Source: Streptomyces sp. IMTB 2501 (lineage in GTDB: Bacteria > Actinomycetota > Actinomycetes > Streptomycetales > Streptomycetaceae). Taken from it: a stretch of DNA of 64,000 bases. The stretch spans positions 1 through 64,000 of the forward strand of contig NZ_MQUS01000023.1 in assembly GCF_001953885.1 (NCBI RefSeq). The letters run 5' to 3'. The position numbers and the translations under genes are program-made. Each line of letters begins with the position of its first letter. The first letter of the stretch is position 1. Of this stretch, positions 23,412 through 32,080 are shown piece after piece. The notes beneath the pieces were generated by a model, which had not been told where the DNA came from, searched no databases, and saw only the letters and a program-made list of their open reading frames with translations.

Positions 23412-23681
23412 TCAGGGATGTGCCGCGGCATCCGCGATGCACCGTGCGGCAGCCGGCGGAAGGCCGGTGAACTCGGCCAGCCAGTCGGGGCGGTGGCCCT
23501 GCCGGGCGAGGATGTGGGCCAGATGAACGCGCGGCTCATACGTCCCGCATCCGGTCCCGGCGCAGGCGAGGAGATCGAGCAGGTACGTGCGCTCGACGCC
23601 GTCGTCCAGGGTCAGTCGGATGCTGGGGCAGACCCTTCCGGGCGCGCAGGGTGCGGGGGTCAGGTTTCCGGGGAGGCGCAT
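23412..23681 (-). CDS. Hypothetical small protein, 89 residues, with paired cysteines
   Basis: ATG 23681 is preceded by AAGGAGGAG at about 8 nt, a strong site. The product has cysteines in APCAPGRVC near the N-terminus and LLACAGTGCGTYEP in the middle, followed by helices HLAHILARQGHRPDWLAEFTG and AAARCIADAA. The four N-terminal/central cysteines could bind a metal. No family is recognised. It is the first coding gene after leader peptide B, about 330 nt upstream, in the operon that ends with the VOC gene. Confidence 0.6.
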   Translation of the reverse strand: MRLPGNLTPAPCAPGRVCPSIRLTLDDGVERTYLLDLLACAGTGCGTYEPRVHLAHILARQGHRPDWLAEFTGLPPAAARCIADAAAHP

Positions 23682-24007
23682 GGCGGTCTCCTCCTTCGCA
23701 GGGGGGCGGGCGCCGACCCGTACGGCGGCAGAGCGGACATGCCGCAGCGGGATCAGCGCGACGCTGAGGCGAGAGCGGGGAGGGCATGGGGCAAGACGCC
23801 ATGCCCCAGGACGGTTCGGACCCGTCGGCGACATTCATGCGGTACGGGGTACGACGGAGGCAGTGCGACAGCCGACGCGCCGCCTGACAGCGCGCGCTCT
23901 TGACTGGCGTGGCCCCGCATGTCGTGGGCGCCCTGAGCGCTCACGGACAGGAGACGATCTCCCTGACGCCCTCGACAACCGCCCGCCAGGCGGTGATACG
24001 GCTCCGG

Positions 24008-24073
24008 TCAGGCGCGCGGGAGCGCGTCCGGACACGGGGCCGGACTATGGCCGGGACTGCAACTGCTGTCCAT
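24008..24073 (-). promoter_or_regulatory. Leader peptide ORF upstream of the second VOC operon
   Basis: ATG 24073 follows GGAAGGGGG and opens a 21-codon ORF ending in TGA at 24008, encoding MDSSCSPGHSPAPCPDALPRA. Nucleotides around the start, and the peptide pattern MD-S-S-PGHS, match the leader at 20020. Five of 21 residues are Pro, in the style of leaders that stall or destabilise the ribosome. The next gene start (23681) is about 330 nt downstream. Confidence 0.45.
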
Positions 24074-24109
24074 GTCCGCCCCCTTCCGATCCGAGCACGG
24101 GGCGAGGCC

Positions 24110-24717
24110 CGTGCTGTGCACTGGTCGGCCGCCCGGGATTCGTCACGGCCCGGCACTCCGCCACAGGCCGCCTCCAGGCTGGCGAGCTCATACTTGCACA
24201 TCGACGCAACAAGGGCAACGCCGTCCTCGGCCGTCCAGGGCCGCTGCGTCGGGCCATGCGTGTACGACGCCCCAGGTGCCGAGCGCCGGGAGGACGGCGG
24301 GCACAAAGGAGTTGAGCGACTCCAGCGTTCTCTGTCAGCACTCGGATACGGCGAGCCGCAGGGCCCTGAGACCCCGATGGGCGGCGGTTGGACAACGCCG
24401 TACTGGGTGCAGCCGAGGCCCACACTCTCCACGCCGAAACGGCTGACACGACCCGCGCCGGGGAGCAAGTCGGACCCGTGCCGGACCTGTTCGTGCCCTC
24501 CGCACCCGGACAGTGCACGGTTGACCGTGCCGCGGTTCCGCGCACGGCGGCTGTGTCATGCGCGGGACCTCGCGGCGCGCGGAGCCGGGCGGCGGCCGGA
24601 CGCCTCTGGCGTATGGCGGCGGCGGATCACCGTGCTGCGGTCGCTCGCACACTGCACGGTCCTCAGCCCGGCCGCCTCACTGGGCCCATGGGAAGGTTGA
24701 GGTGCAGCGGGTCCAGC
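24110..24717. other. Intergenic region of about 600 bp without a recognisable gene
   Basis: No frame shows a known domain. The plus frame from TTG 24388 (MDNAVLGAAEAHTLHAETAD...) has GC-rich third positions and could be a small unrecognised gene reaching 24774, but it has no convincing ribosome-binding site and would run through the csp terminator, so I do not call it. Confidence 0.4.
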
Positions 24718-24750
24718 GGGAGACCGGGCAGGCGTCCGCCCGGTCTCTCC
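24718..24750 (-). terminator. Rho-independent-like terminator of the cold-shock gene
   Basis: GGAGACCGGGC (24719-24729) pairs with GCCCGGTCTC(T)CC (24738-24749) around an 8-nt loop, about 20 nt after the csp stop codon. Confidence 0.7.
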
Positions 24751-24767
24751 GCGGATGGAAGTGTGGC

Positions 24768-24977
24768 CTACTGATCGAGGACCACCACATTCTCGGCCTG
24801 TGGCCCCTTCGCCCCCTGCGTCACGTCGTATTCGACTCTGTCGTTGTCCATGAGGGACTTGAACCCGGACGACTGGATCGCGGAGAAGTGCACGAAGACG
24901 TCCGGCCCGCCATCGTCCTGCGAGATGAATCCAAACCCCTTGTCCGCGTTGAACCACTTCACGGTTCCCGTAGCCAT
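24768..24977 (-). CDS. Cold-shock protein (CspA family)
   Basis: This 69-residue protein is a single cold-shock OB fold with the RNA-binding motifs RNP1 (KGFGFI) and RNP2 (VFVHF): MATGTVKWFNADKGFGFISQ, then GGPDVFVHFSAIQ, and ends AKGPQAENVVVLDQ. It binds single-stranded nucleic acid and acts as an RNA chaperone. The length matches the family (65-70). ATG 24977 has GAGGGA 6 nt upstream. It is monocistronic, with its own terminator. Which stimulus induces it cannot be told from sequence. Confidence 0.97.
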   Translation of the reverse strand: MATGTVKWFNADKGFGFISQDDGGPDVFVHFSAIQSSGFKSLMDNDRVEYDVTQGAKGPQAENVVVLDQ

Positions 24978-25376
24978 CACACGTCCCTCACGCTTGGTGT
25001 CCACTGCTCGACCTATGTTCCCCGGCAGGGCCTGCGACGAACCTGGTGATCACCTGAGATGAGGAGCTACTGCTCCGACCAGGGCGCCGGCACGTCGCCG
25101 GGCCGCTTGGGCCGCCATCGAAGCCGCCGGTGTTCTTGACGATCACTGTGTCGCCGTCCGGCTGTGATCCGTCACGGTCATTTGATGGGTGGCCGCGTCG
25201 ATCGTCGCAACGTGGCCGGTGGGGACCGCCCGGTGAGGTCCGGCGCCCAGAGCCGGGACGCCCGCCAGGGTACCGGCCGGCACGAGCCGGGTGACGTCGC
25301 GAAGGTCTGGGCGTGGGACTGTCTTGCGGGCTTCCGCCGGCTGGAGTGCTCAGCCGGCCGGCCAAAGGCTTCATGG

Positions 25377-26285
25377 TCAACGCGGTGGGGCGTATCCGCG
25401 GGTGCGGACGAGGTCGTGGATGAGCTGGGTGAAGGCCCGGCCGGCGGCACTGCGGTAGGCGCCTTCGCGCTGCAGGAGGGTGACGGTGCGGGTGGGCAGG
25501 GGCGGGTCGAGGGGGACGGGGGTGAGGTGGGGGTGGTCGTGGGTGATGGCGTCGGGCAGGACTGTGGCCAGCGCGGTGCGCCGGACGATTTCGGTGAGGG
25601 CTTGGATGGAGTTGGCTTCGACCGCGATACGAGGGGTGACCCGGTGCTCCGTGAGGTAGGCGTCGATGTGGCCGCGGGTCGCGAAGTCACCGCTGAGCAG
25701 GGCGAGTTGCGCTTCTTTCAGGGCTCGGACGCCCAGGGGTTCAGGTGGCGGCTGGTTGTGCCGCGTGGCGGTGACCAGGCTGAGGGTTTCGGTGAACAGC
25801 GGTGTGGCGGCGATGCCGGGCAGGTGGGGACCGGTGAAGGCGATGCCGAGGTCGAGGTCGTCGGCGAGCAGGGCCGCTTCGATCCGGTCCTGGGTCGTCT
25901 CCGTCACGGTCAGATCGATGCCGGCGTGGCGGGTGTGGAGTTCGGCGGCGAGCGGGCCGACGAGGTAGGCGGTGAAGGTGGGGGTGATGCCCAGGCGCAG
26001 GTGGCCGCGGGAGAGGTCGTGCACGTCGTGGATGGCGCGTTCGGCGGCGGCCAGGTCGCGCAGTGCACGCCGGGCATGGTCGGTGTAGGCGGCGCCGGCG
26101 TCGGTGAGCCGTACCGTGCGGCCGGTGCGATCCAGCAGCTGCACGCCGAGGGTGCGTTCGAGCTGTTTGATCTGTTGGGACAGCGTGGGCTGGGAGATGT
26201 GCAGCTCTTCGGCGGCACGAGTGAAGTTGCCGTTCTCGGCCACGGCGAGCAGGTAGCGCAGGTGACGCAGTTCCAGAGTGGCCAT
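25377..26285 (-). CDS. cynR: LysR-family regulator of the cyanate operon
   Basis: A regulator of 302 residues with an N-terminal LysR winged HTH (MATLELRHLRYLLAVAENGNFTRAAEELHISQPTLSQQIKQLE) and a substrate-binding domain (LRLGITPTFTAYLVGPLAAELH ... DLDLGIAFTGPHLPGI). It is divergent from carbonic anhydrase and cyanase genes, the standard cynR-cynT-cynS layout in which CynR activates on cyanate. ATG 26285 is preferred to an upstream start because LysR proteins begin directly before the first helix. The start codon lies within an inverted repeat (26284-26319), so autorepression is likely. Confidence 0.88.
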   Translation of the reverse strand: MATLELRHLRYLLAVAENGNFTRAAEELHISQPTLSQQIKQLERTLGVQLLDRTGRTVRLTDAGAAYTDHARRALRDLAAAERAIHDVHDLSRGHLRLGITPTFTAYLVGPLAAELHTRHAGIDLTVTETTQDRIEAALLADDLDLGIAFTGPHLPGIAATPLFTETLSLVTATRHNQPPPEPLGVRALKEAQLALLSGDFATRGHIDAYLTEHRVTPRIAVEANSIQALTEIVRRTALATVLPDAITHDHPHLTPVPLDPPLPTRTVTLLQREGAYRSAAGRAFTQLIHDLVRTRGYAPPR

Positions 26286-26319
26286 GACCGAAACTATAGA
26301 TGAGAGCAATAGCGGTCAT
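26284..26319. promoter_or_regulatory. CynR operator/promoter dyad
   Basis: A perfect 7-bp inverted repeat, ATGACCG (26284-26290) / CGGTCAT (26313-26319), encloses a second dyad CTAT (26294-26297) / ATAG (26309-26312). This A/T-rich core with T-N11-A-like symmetry between divergent genes is typical of LysR binding sites. Confidence 0.6.
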
Positions 26320-26411
26320 GGTAACAACCTCTTGGACACTATATGTGCAGGTCATGCAAGGTGGATCTCGCCAGCCCACAGGGGCCGGCAGCCACCGAAG
26401 GGAGTGACCCC

Positions 26412-27017
26412 ATGCCCGACCTCGCCGACGGCGTCGCGCGTTTCCAGCAGGACGTCTTCCCGGCCAAGGCGGATCTCTTCGCCCGCCTGGCCGCGCATCA
26501 CACGCCGCACACCCTGTTCATCGGCTGCTCGGACGCCCGTGTCGTACCGGAGCTGATCACCCAGGGCGAGCCGGGCGAACTGTTCGTCATCCGCACCGCC
26601 GGCAACCTGGTCCCCGCCTACACCCCCGGCGCCAACGGGGTCACGGCGAGCATCGAGTACGCCGTCGCTGTGCTCGGTGTGAGCGACATCGTCGTCTGCG
26701 GGCACTCCGCCTGCGGCGCGATGACGGCCCTGGCCGAGGGCCACGACCTCAGCGGCGCACCCGTCGTCGCCGACTGGCTCCGGCACGCGGACGCCGCCCT
26801 GGCTCGCACTGCCGGCGTGGCGGCAGGCCCACAGAAGACGGCGACCCTGGTGCGTCAGAACGTGTATGCGCAACTGGCGAACCTGGCCACCCACCCCTCT
26901 GTCGCCCGGGCGCTCGCGGAGGACGGGGTGACCCTGCACGGCTGGGTCTTCGACATCGCCGGCGGGCGCATCGAACGACTCGACGTCGCCGGCTCGGGTG
27001 CCGCCTTCGTGTCCTGA
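26412..27017 (+). CDS. cynT: Beta-class carbonic anhydrase of the cyanate operon
   Basis: This 201-residue protein has the beta-carbonic anhydrase zinc ligands Cys39, His98 and Cys101 (IGCSDARVV and VVCGHSACGAM) and the Asp41-Arg43 dyad. It interconverts CO2 and bicarbonate. Next to cyanase it supplies bicarbonate, a substrate of cyanate breakdown that would otherwise be lost as CO2 diffuses away. ATG 26412 follows AAGGGAG; longer in-frame starts lack a site. It is 139 bp upstream of the cyanase gene on the same strand. Confidence 0.94.
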   Translation: MPDLADGVARFQQDVFPAKADLFARLAAHHTPHTLFIGCSDARVVPELITQGEPGELFVIRTAGNLVPAYTPGANGVTASIEYAVAVLGVSDIVVCGHSACGAMTALAEGHDLSGAPVVADWLRHADAALARTAGVAAGPQKTATLVRQNVYAQLANLATHPSVARALAEDGVTLHGWVFDIAGGRIERLDVAGSGAAFVS

Positions 27018-27156
27018 CCAGGGCCCGGTCCGCACCCTGTCCGCGAGCCGCTGACACGGTTCCGCACGCAGCGTGGCGCCCGGGACCACCACCCCCAAGA
27101 ACCCGTCGTTCCGCTTCTTCCGCACGGAATGGCACCCCGGAAAAGGAGCCCCTTTC

Positions 27157-27627
27157 ATGGTGCACGCCCAGTTCGCCCCCACCGCCCGCCAGGCCCTGGC
27201 CGCTCAGGCCGTGGAGGCCAAGACCCGCAAGAACCTCTCCTGGCAGCAGATCGCCGACGCCTCCGGGCTGTCGGCCGCCTTCACCACCGCCGCCGTCCTC
27301 GGCCAGCACGCCCTGCCCGAGACGTCCGCGAAGGCCGTCGCCGAACTGCTGGGTCTGGACGAGGACGCGGCGCTCCTGCTGCAGACGATCCCCACCCGCG
27401 GTTCGATCCCCGGCGGCATCCCCACCGACCCGACCGTCTACCGCTTCTACGAGATGCTCCAGGTCTACGGCACCACTCTGAAGGCGCTGGTCCACGAGCA
27501 GTTCGGGGACGGCATCATCTCCGCGATCAACTTCAAGCTGGACGTGAAGAAGGTCGCCGACCCCGAGGGCGGCGAGCGCGCCGTCATCATCCTGGACGGC
27601 AAGTACCTGCCGACCAAGCCCTTCTGA
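27157..27627 (+). CDS. cynS: Cyanate hydratase (cyanase)
   Basis: This 156-residue protein has the usual cyanase length (156 in E. coli). It has the N-terminal HTH-like fold (NLSWQQIADASGLSAAFTTAAVLGQ) and the catalytic triad Arg96, Glu99 and Ser122 (VYRFYEMLQVYG and GIISAINF), at the same numbers as in E. coli CynS. It converts cyanate and bicarbonate to ammonia and CO2 (via carbamate) as a decamer in the cytoplasm. ATG 27157 has AAAAGGAG 9 nt upstream. A strong terminator follows at 27654-27681. Confidence 0.96.
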   Translation: MVHAQFAPTARQALAAQAVEAKTRKNLSWQQIADASGLSAAFTTAAVLGQHALPETSAKAVAELLGLDEDAALLLQTIPTRGSIPGGIPTDPTVYRFYEMLQVYGTTLKALVHEQFGDGIISAINFKLDVKKVADPEGGERAVIILDGKYLPTKPF

Positions 27628-27653
27628 CCCGCGCGGCCTCATGTGTGACACCG

Positions 27654-27681
27654 GGGGACGGGCCGCAAACGGCCCGTCCCC
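27654..27681 (+). terminator. Terminator after the cyanase gene
   Basis: A perfect 12-bp stem, GGGGACGGGCCG / CGGCCCGTCCCC, with a CAAA loop lies 26 nt after the cyanase stop codon. Confidence 0.85.
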
Positions 27682-27880
27682 GACTCCACGGGAAGATCAA
27701 CCAGTCCCGGCCAGGGGTGCGGCGGGCGCCGGGACCGATCAGCGGACGGCCGGCGAGGCAGGCACGGGGCGGAGCCGGATCTCGCTCAGGACCTGATGGT
27801 CATGGAGCCTTGACAGGGACGTGCGCCGAGCGTGTGGTGGGAGAGGGCACGGTGCTCGTGGCACGGCTGCGAGGACCAGG

Positions 27881-28186
27881 GTGGCGACGGTGGTGACGCG
27901 GCAGTACGTGGCCGGGGAGCTGTCCCAGCTGATCGCCGAGCTGGGGACAGCGGCCCAGGCAGAGGAGACGGACGTCGCCCGCGAGTTGCGGGGGCTGCGC
28001 CGGCAGGCGGAGACGCGGCCGCTCGACTCCCTGGGAGCGGTTGCCGCCCGGGCGCTGGCGGCGGGGGACGAGCTGTGCTGGCTGTCCCTGTCCCGGGGGG
28101 ACGCCGCCGGTTTCCAGTGGCAGGCTGGCATTGTCGGCCGACTGTACGAGTTCGGTGTCTGTGCCGGGCTGGTGTACGAGGAGTGA
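27881..28186 (+). CDS. Hypothetical helical protein upstream of acetate-CoA ligase
   Basis: From GTG 27881 (GAGGA 5 nt upstream) this gives 101 residues, mostly helical: YVAGELSQLIAELGTAAQAEETDVARELRGLRRQAE, then LSLSRGDAAGFQWQAGIVGRLYEFGVCAGLV. No TM and no recognised family; longer in-frame starts exist but lack a site. The gene ends 36 nt before the acetate-CoA ligase start on the same strand, so the two may be co-transcribed. Confidence 0.6.
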   Translation: MATVVTRQYVAGELSQLIAELGTAAQAEETDVARELRGLRRQAETRPLDSLGAVAARALAAGDELCWLSLSRGDAAGFQWQAGIVGRLYEFGVCAGLVYEE

Positions 28187-28222
28187 CCCCGCCGAAGCCC
28201 GGATCATCGGGAGGTTGGGCAG

Positions 28223-30313
28223 ATGAGTACCGAGTCCCAGATCGCCGTCCACTGGCGCGAGGAAGCGTACTACCAGCCCCCGGCAGCCTTCGTCGGCCAG
28301 GCGAACGCCGCCGACCCGGCCCTGCTCGAACAGTTCCGTGAGGAGAACTTCCCGGACTGCTTCCGCGCCTACGCGGACCTGCTGACCTGGGACACGTACT
28401 GGCATACGACGCTGGACACCAGCGAGCCGCCGTTCTGGAAGTGGTTCGCCGGCGGGCGGCTGAACGCCTGCTTCAACTGCGTCGACCGTCACCTGGCCGC
28501 GAACCGCGACAAGGCGGCTTTCATCTGGGTCCCCGAACCGGAGGACGAGCCCACCCGCGCCATCACCTACCAGGAGCTGTACGCGCAGGTAAACGAGGTG
28601 GCCGCGCTGCTGCACGACTTGGGTGTGCGGGCCGGTGACCGGGTCACCCTGCACCTGCCGATGGTGCCCGAGCTGCCGGTGTGCATGCTGGCCTGCGCCC
28701 GCCTCGGCATCGTGCACTCGCAGGTGTTCGGCGGGTTCTCCGGCACGGCGTGCGGCGACCGGATCGCCGACTCGGGCAGCAGGATCCTGATCACCATGGA
28801 CGGCTACCACCGGGCCGGGAAGATCTCCGACCACAAGGCGAAGGCTGACGAGGCCGTGGAGGCGGCGGCCAAGCTGGGCCAGAGGGTCGACAAGGTGCTG
28901 GTGTGGCGCCGCTACCCCGACCGCTACCTGTCCGACAGCGCCATGGCCGAGGGCCGCGACATCTTCGTCGACGACCTGCTGCCCCGCTACCGCGGGCAGC
29001 GCGTCGAGCCGCTGTCGATGCCCGCCGAAGCACCGCTGTTCCTGATGTACTCAAGCGGTACCACCGGACGCCCCAAGGGCTGCCAGCACTCCACCGGGGG
29101 CTATCTGGCGTACGTGGCCGGCACGTCGAAGTACTACCAGGACATCCACCCCACCGACACGTACTGGTGTGCCGCGGACATCGGCTGGATCACCGGCCAC
29201 TCGTACATCGTTTACGGGCCGCTCGCGCTCGGTGCGACCAGCGTGCTGTATGAGGGCGTCCCCACCTACCCGGACGCGGGACGCTGCTGGCGCATCGCCG
29301 AGCGGCTCGGGGTGAACATCTTCCACACCGCCCCCACCACCATCCGCATGCTGCGCAAGCTGGGCCCGGACGAACCGGCCGGGTACGCCTACCGCTTCAA
29401 GCACATGACCACGGTCGGCGAGCCGATCGAACCGGAGGTGTGGCGCTGGTACCACGACGTAGTCGGCAAGGGCGAGGCCGTCGTGGTCGACACCTGGTGG
29501 ATGACGGAGACCGGTGGTTTCCTGGGCGCCACCCTGCCCGCCCTGCAGCCGATGAAGCCCGGCAGCTGCGGCCCCGGTGTGCTCGGCATCTACCCGGTCA
29601 TCTACGACGACGAGGGCAACACCGTCGAGGCGGGCAGCGGCCGGGCCGGAAACGTCTGCATCCGCAACCCCTGGCCGGGGGTCCTGCAGACCATCTGGGG
29701 CCAGCCCGACCGCTTCGTGCAGCTGTACTACGGCCGCTATTGCCGCGACGAGAAGAGCACCGACTGGCACGACTGGCCGTTCCTGTGCGGCGACGGAGCC
29801 GTCCAGGCAGCCGACGGCTACCTGCGCATCCTCGGCCGTATCGACGACGTGATCAACGTGGCGGGGCACCGGCTGGGCACCAAGGAACTGGAGTCCGCCG
29901 CCCTGACCGTGCCCGAGGTCGCCGAGGCGGCTGCGGTCCCGGTCGTCGACGATCTGCGGGGGCGGGTGGTGGAAATGTACGTCGCCCTCAACCCCGGCCA
30001 GGAGCCCAGCGAGGAGATCGAGAACAAGGTCACCCACGCCATCGACCAGCAGATCGGCAAGATCGCCCGGCCCCACGCGGTGTGGATCGTTCCCGACATG
30101 CCCAAGACCCGCTCCGGCAAGATCATGCGCCGGGTCATCGCGGCCGTCTCCAACTTCGCCGACGTCGGCGACGTCACCACCCTGGCCAACCCTGAGATCG
30201 TCGAGGACATCCGCCACCACGTGCAGAGCAACAAGATGGCGAGCGGGGACGTCCCGCGCGACCTCAGCGAGCAGGAGGCCGCCGAGATCCGCGCTTACGG
30301 CGACGCGGGCTGA
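28223..30313 (+). CDS. acsA: Acetate-CoA ligase (AMP-forming acetyl-CoA synthetase)
   Basis: This 696-residue protein has the ANL core motifs: YSSGTTGRPKGCQHSTGGYL (P-loop), WWMTETGGF, and GRIDDVINVAGHRLGTKELE, followed by the C-terminal KTRSGKIMRR lysine that is acetylated to inhibit the enzyme. It makes acetyl-CoA from acetate, ATP and CoA through an acetyl-AMP intermediate. It is longer than the usual 650 residues; the excess is a short insert and C-terminal extension rather than a domain. ATG 28223 follows GGGAGG. Related acyl-CoA synthetases (propionyl, acrylyl) are possible, but the overall match to Acs is good. Confidence 0.93.
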   Translation: MSTESQIAVHWREEAYYQPPAAFVGQANAADPALLEQFREENFPDCFRAYADLLTWDTYWHTTLDTSEPPFWKWFAGGRLNACFNCVDRHLAANRDKAAFIWVPEPEDEPTRAITYQELYAQVNEVAALLHDLGVRAGDRVTLHLPMVPELPVCMLACARLGIVHSQVFGGFSGTACGDRIADSGSRILITMDGYHRAGKISDHKAKADEAVEAAAKLGQRVDKVLVWRRYPDRYLSDSAMAEGRDIFVDDLLPRYRGQRVEPLSMPAEAPLFLMYSSGTTGRPKGCQHSTGGYLAYVAGTSKYYQDIHPTDTYWCAADIGWITGHSYIVYGPLALGATSVLYEGVPTYPDAGRCWRIAERLGVNIFHTAPTTIRMLRKLGPDEPAGYAYRFKHMTTVGEPIEPEVWRWYHDVVGKGEAVVVDTWWMTETGGFLGATLPALQPMKPGSCGPGVLGIYPVIYDDEGNTVEAGSGRAGNVCIRNPWPGVLQTIWGQPDRFVQLYYGRYCRDEKSTDWHDWPFLCGDGAVQAADGYLRILGRIDDVINVAGHRLGTKELESAALTVPEVAEAAAVPVVDDLRGRVVEMYVALNPGQEPSEEIENKVTHAIDQQIGKIARPHAVWIVPDMPKTRSGKIMRRVIAAVSNFADVGDVTTLANPEIVEDIRHHVQSNKMASGDVPRDLSEQEAAEIRAYGDAG

Positions 30314-30326
30314 GAGCGGGGCGCGG

Positions 30327-30467
30327 TTACGCGGGACTGTTCCAGTCGTACGGTCCGCCGCCGCGCCGGTCGATCAGTTCCGGGTCGTCGATCGCCGCGT
30401 GGGCGGACGGCGGTCCCGCACGGTGCAGGAAGTCGAGCACGTCGAACAGGCCGCAGACCGTGCCCAT
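30327..30467 (-). CDS. Small hypothetical ORF, 46 residues, possibly a C-terminal remnant
   Basis: MGTVCGLFDVLDFLHRAGPP followed by a Gly-rich end has strongly G/C-biased third positions and reads as coding, converging on acsA. The frame opens further upstream without a good start, and no family is recognised. It may be a genuine small protein or the end of a lost gene. Confidence 0.35.
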   Translation of the reverse strand: MGTVCGLFDVLDFLHRAGPPSAHAAIDDPELIDRRGGGPYDWNSPA

Positions 30468-30865
30468 GTGATCGCATCGCCGTGAATCGTCACCCGCTGT
30501 CCCGCCGCCCCGCGATGGCGGGAGCACGGCCACAAACGGGCTCCGGCCCATGGCACCAGCGTGTGCCGGAACCGGCCGGTACGCAGCCGGCGCCCCAGCG
30601 GCGTGCGGCAGGGGCGTCCGCTTGCTCGGCGAACAGGTTGCCAACGGCGCCGCGTGACCGGGCAGGCACTCCGGCGGACCGGGATTGCGGACCTTCCCTC
30701 ACGGCCCCTGCCGTCAGCCTGGGCGAAGGCGAAGGAGTCACTCGAGGCCCACCGCTGATCACACACCGCGAGCCGGCGGCGATTTCGGTATCGGACAAGC
30801 TGGGTATATGCCCCCTGGATGTCAGCGGAGGGACGAGTGCGGTCGATGCTGCCCCGGGAGGCGTG

Positions 30866-32080
30866 ATGAGCCAGCAGCCGGTCCTTCTTCCTTACGGCGA
30901 TCCGGCCTTCGTGGCGGATCCCTTCCCGCTCTACCGACGGCTGCGCGAGGACGGCCCGGTCCGGCGCGCGGTCATCGCCGGCGGCCTGGACGCCTGGTTG
31001 GTCACACGCTACGAGGACGGGCTCGCCGCCCTGTCCGACCCGAGGCTGAGCAGCGATGTGCGGGATGCCTCGGATTCCCGCCTCATCGAGCAGCTGCCCG
31101 AGTTCGAGCGTGAATCGATGATCAGCAACATGCTGCGCTCCGACCCGCCCGACCACACCCGGCTGCGCCGCCTGGTCTCGAAGGCGTTCACCGCACACCG
31201 GGTCGCCGAGCTGCGGCCCCGTATCCAGGAGATCACCGACCGGCTGCTCGACGCCGTCGTGCCGGCCGGCCGGGCCGATCTCGTGGCGGACTTCGCGTTG
31301 CCGCTGCCGGTCACCGTCATCAGCGAGCTGCTCGGTGTGCCGGTGGACGACCGGCACGACTTCCAGCGGTGGACCGACGCCGTGCTCATGCGCGGGGAGA
31401 GGACGCCCGACCCGGCCGTCGTCAACGAGGCGTGGCAACGTATGCACGCGTACGTGACGAAGCACCTCGAAACCAAGCGCGCCCGGCCGGGGAACGATCT
31501 CCTCAGCGCGCTGATCAGCGCCCACGACGACGCGCAGCGGCTGAACGACGACGAACTGATCGCCATGACCTTCCTGCTGCTGGTCGCCGGGTACGTCACC
31601 ACGGTCAACCTGATCGGCGGCGGCATCGCCGCGCTGCTCGCCCATCCCGACCAGCTGACCCTGCTACGGGATCATCCGGAACTGCTGCCCGACGCGATCG
31701 AGGAGTTCCTCCGCTACGACGGCCCGGTCAGCCCGGGCATCGCCCGCTTCGCACGTGAAGACATCGAGATCTCCGGCGTGACCGTCCCGCGCGGGGCCAC
31801 CGTGCTGGTCGCGTCCGCGATAGCCGACCGGGATCCGGCACGGTTCTCCGACCCCGACAGGCTGGACATCACCCGGCGTGACAACGGCCACCTGGCCTTC
31901 GGGCACGGCATCCACTACTGCCTGGGCGCGCCACTGGCCCGGCTGGAGGGCCAGATCGCCATCGGGACGGCGCTTCGCCGCCTTCCCGACCTGGCTCTTG
32001 CCGTCCCGCCGGCCGAGCTGCGCTGGCGGCCCGGCGGTCTCCGCGGCCCGGTGCGGCTTCCGGTCACGTTCACCCCCTGA
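30866..32080 (+). CDS. Cytochrome P450 (CYP107-like)
   Basis: This 404-residue soluble bacterial P450 has I-helix AGYVTT (about 241-246), K-helix EEFLR (279-283) and heme loop FGHGIHYCLGAPLARLE with Cys352 as the axial ligand. The I-helix reads AGYVTT where AG(H/x)ETT is usual, so the acidic residue of the acid-alcohol pair is Val; this is seen in some P450s that use other proton-delivery routes. Substrate is unknown; no ferredoxin or biosynthesis genes flank it. ATG 30866 has GGGAG 5 nt upstream, and the long upstream open frame is not used. Confidence 0.93.
   Translation: MSQQPVLLPYGDPAFVADPFPLYRRLREDGPVRRAVIAGGLDAWLVTRYEDGLAALSDPRLSSDVRDASDSRLIEQLPEFERESMISNMLRSDPPDHTRLRRLVSKAFTAHRVAELRPRIQEITDRLLDAVVPAGRADLVADFALPLPVTVISELLGVPVDDRHDFQRWTDAVLMRGERTPDPAVVNEAWQRMHAYVTKHLETKRARPGNDLLSALISAHDDAQRLNDDELIAMTFLLLVAGYVTTVNLIGGGIAALLAHPDQLTLLRDHPELLPDAIEEFLRYDGPVSPGIARFAREDIEISGVTVPRGATVLVASAIADRDPARFSDPDRLDITRRDNGHLAFGHGIHYCLGAPLARLEGQIAIGTALRRLPDLALAVPPAELRWRPGGLRGPVRLPVTFTP

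Noticed and set aside
24388..24774. Plus-strand frame with good codon bias
   Set aside because: No ribosome-binding site or family, and it runs through the csp terminator and stop region.
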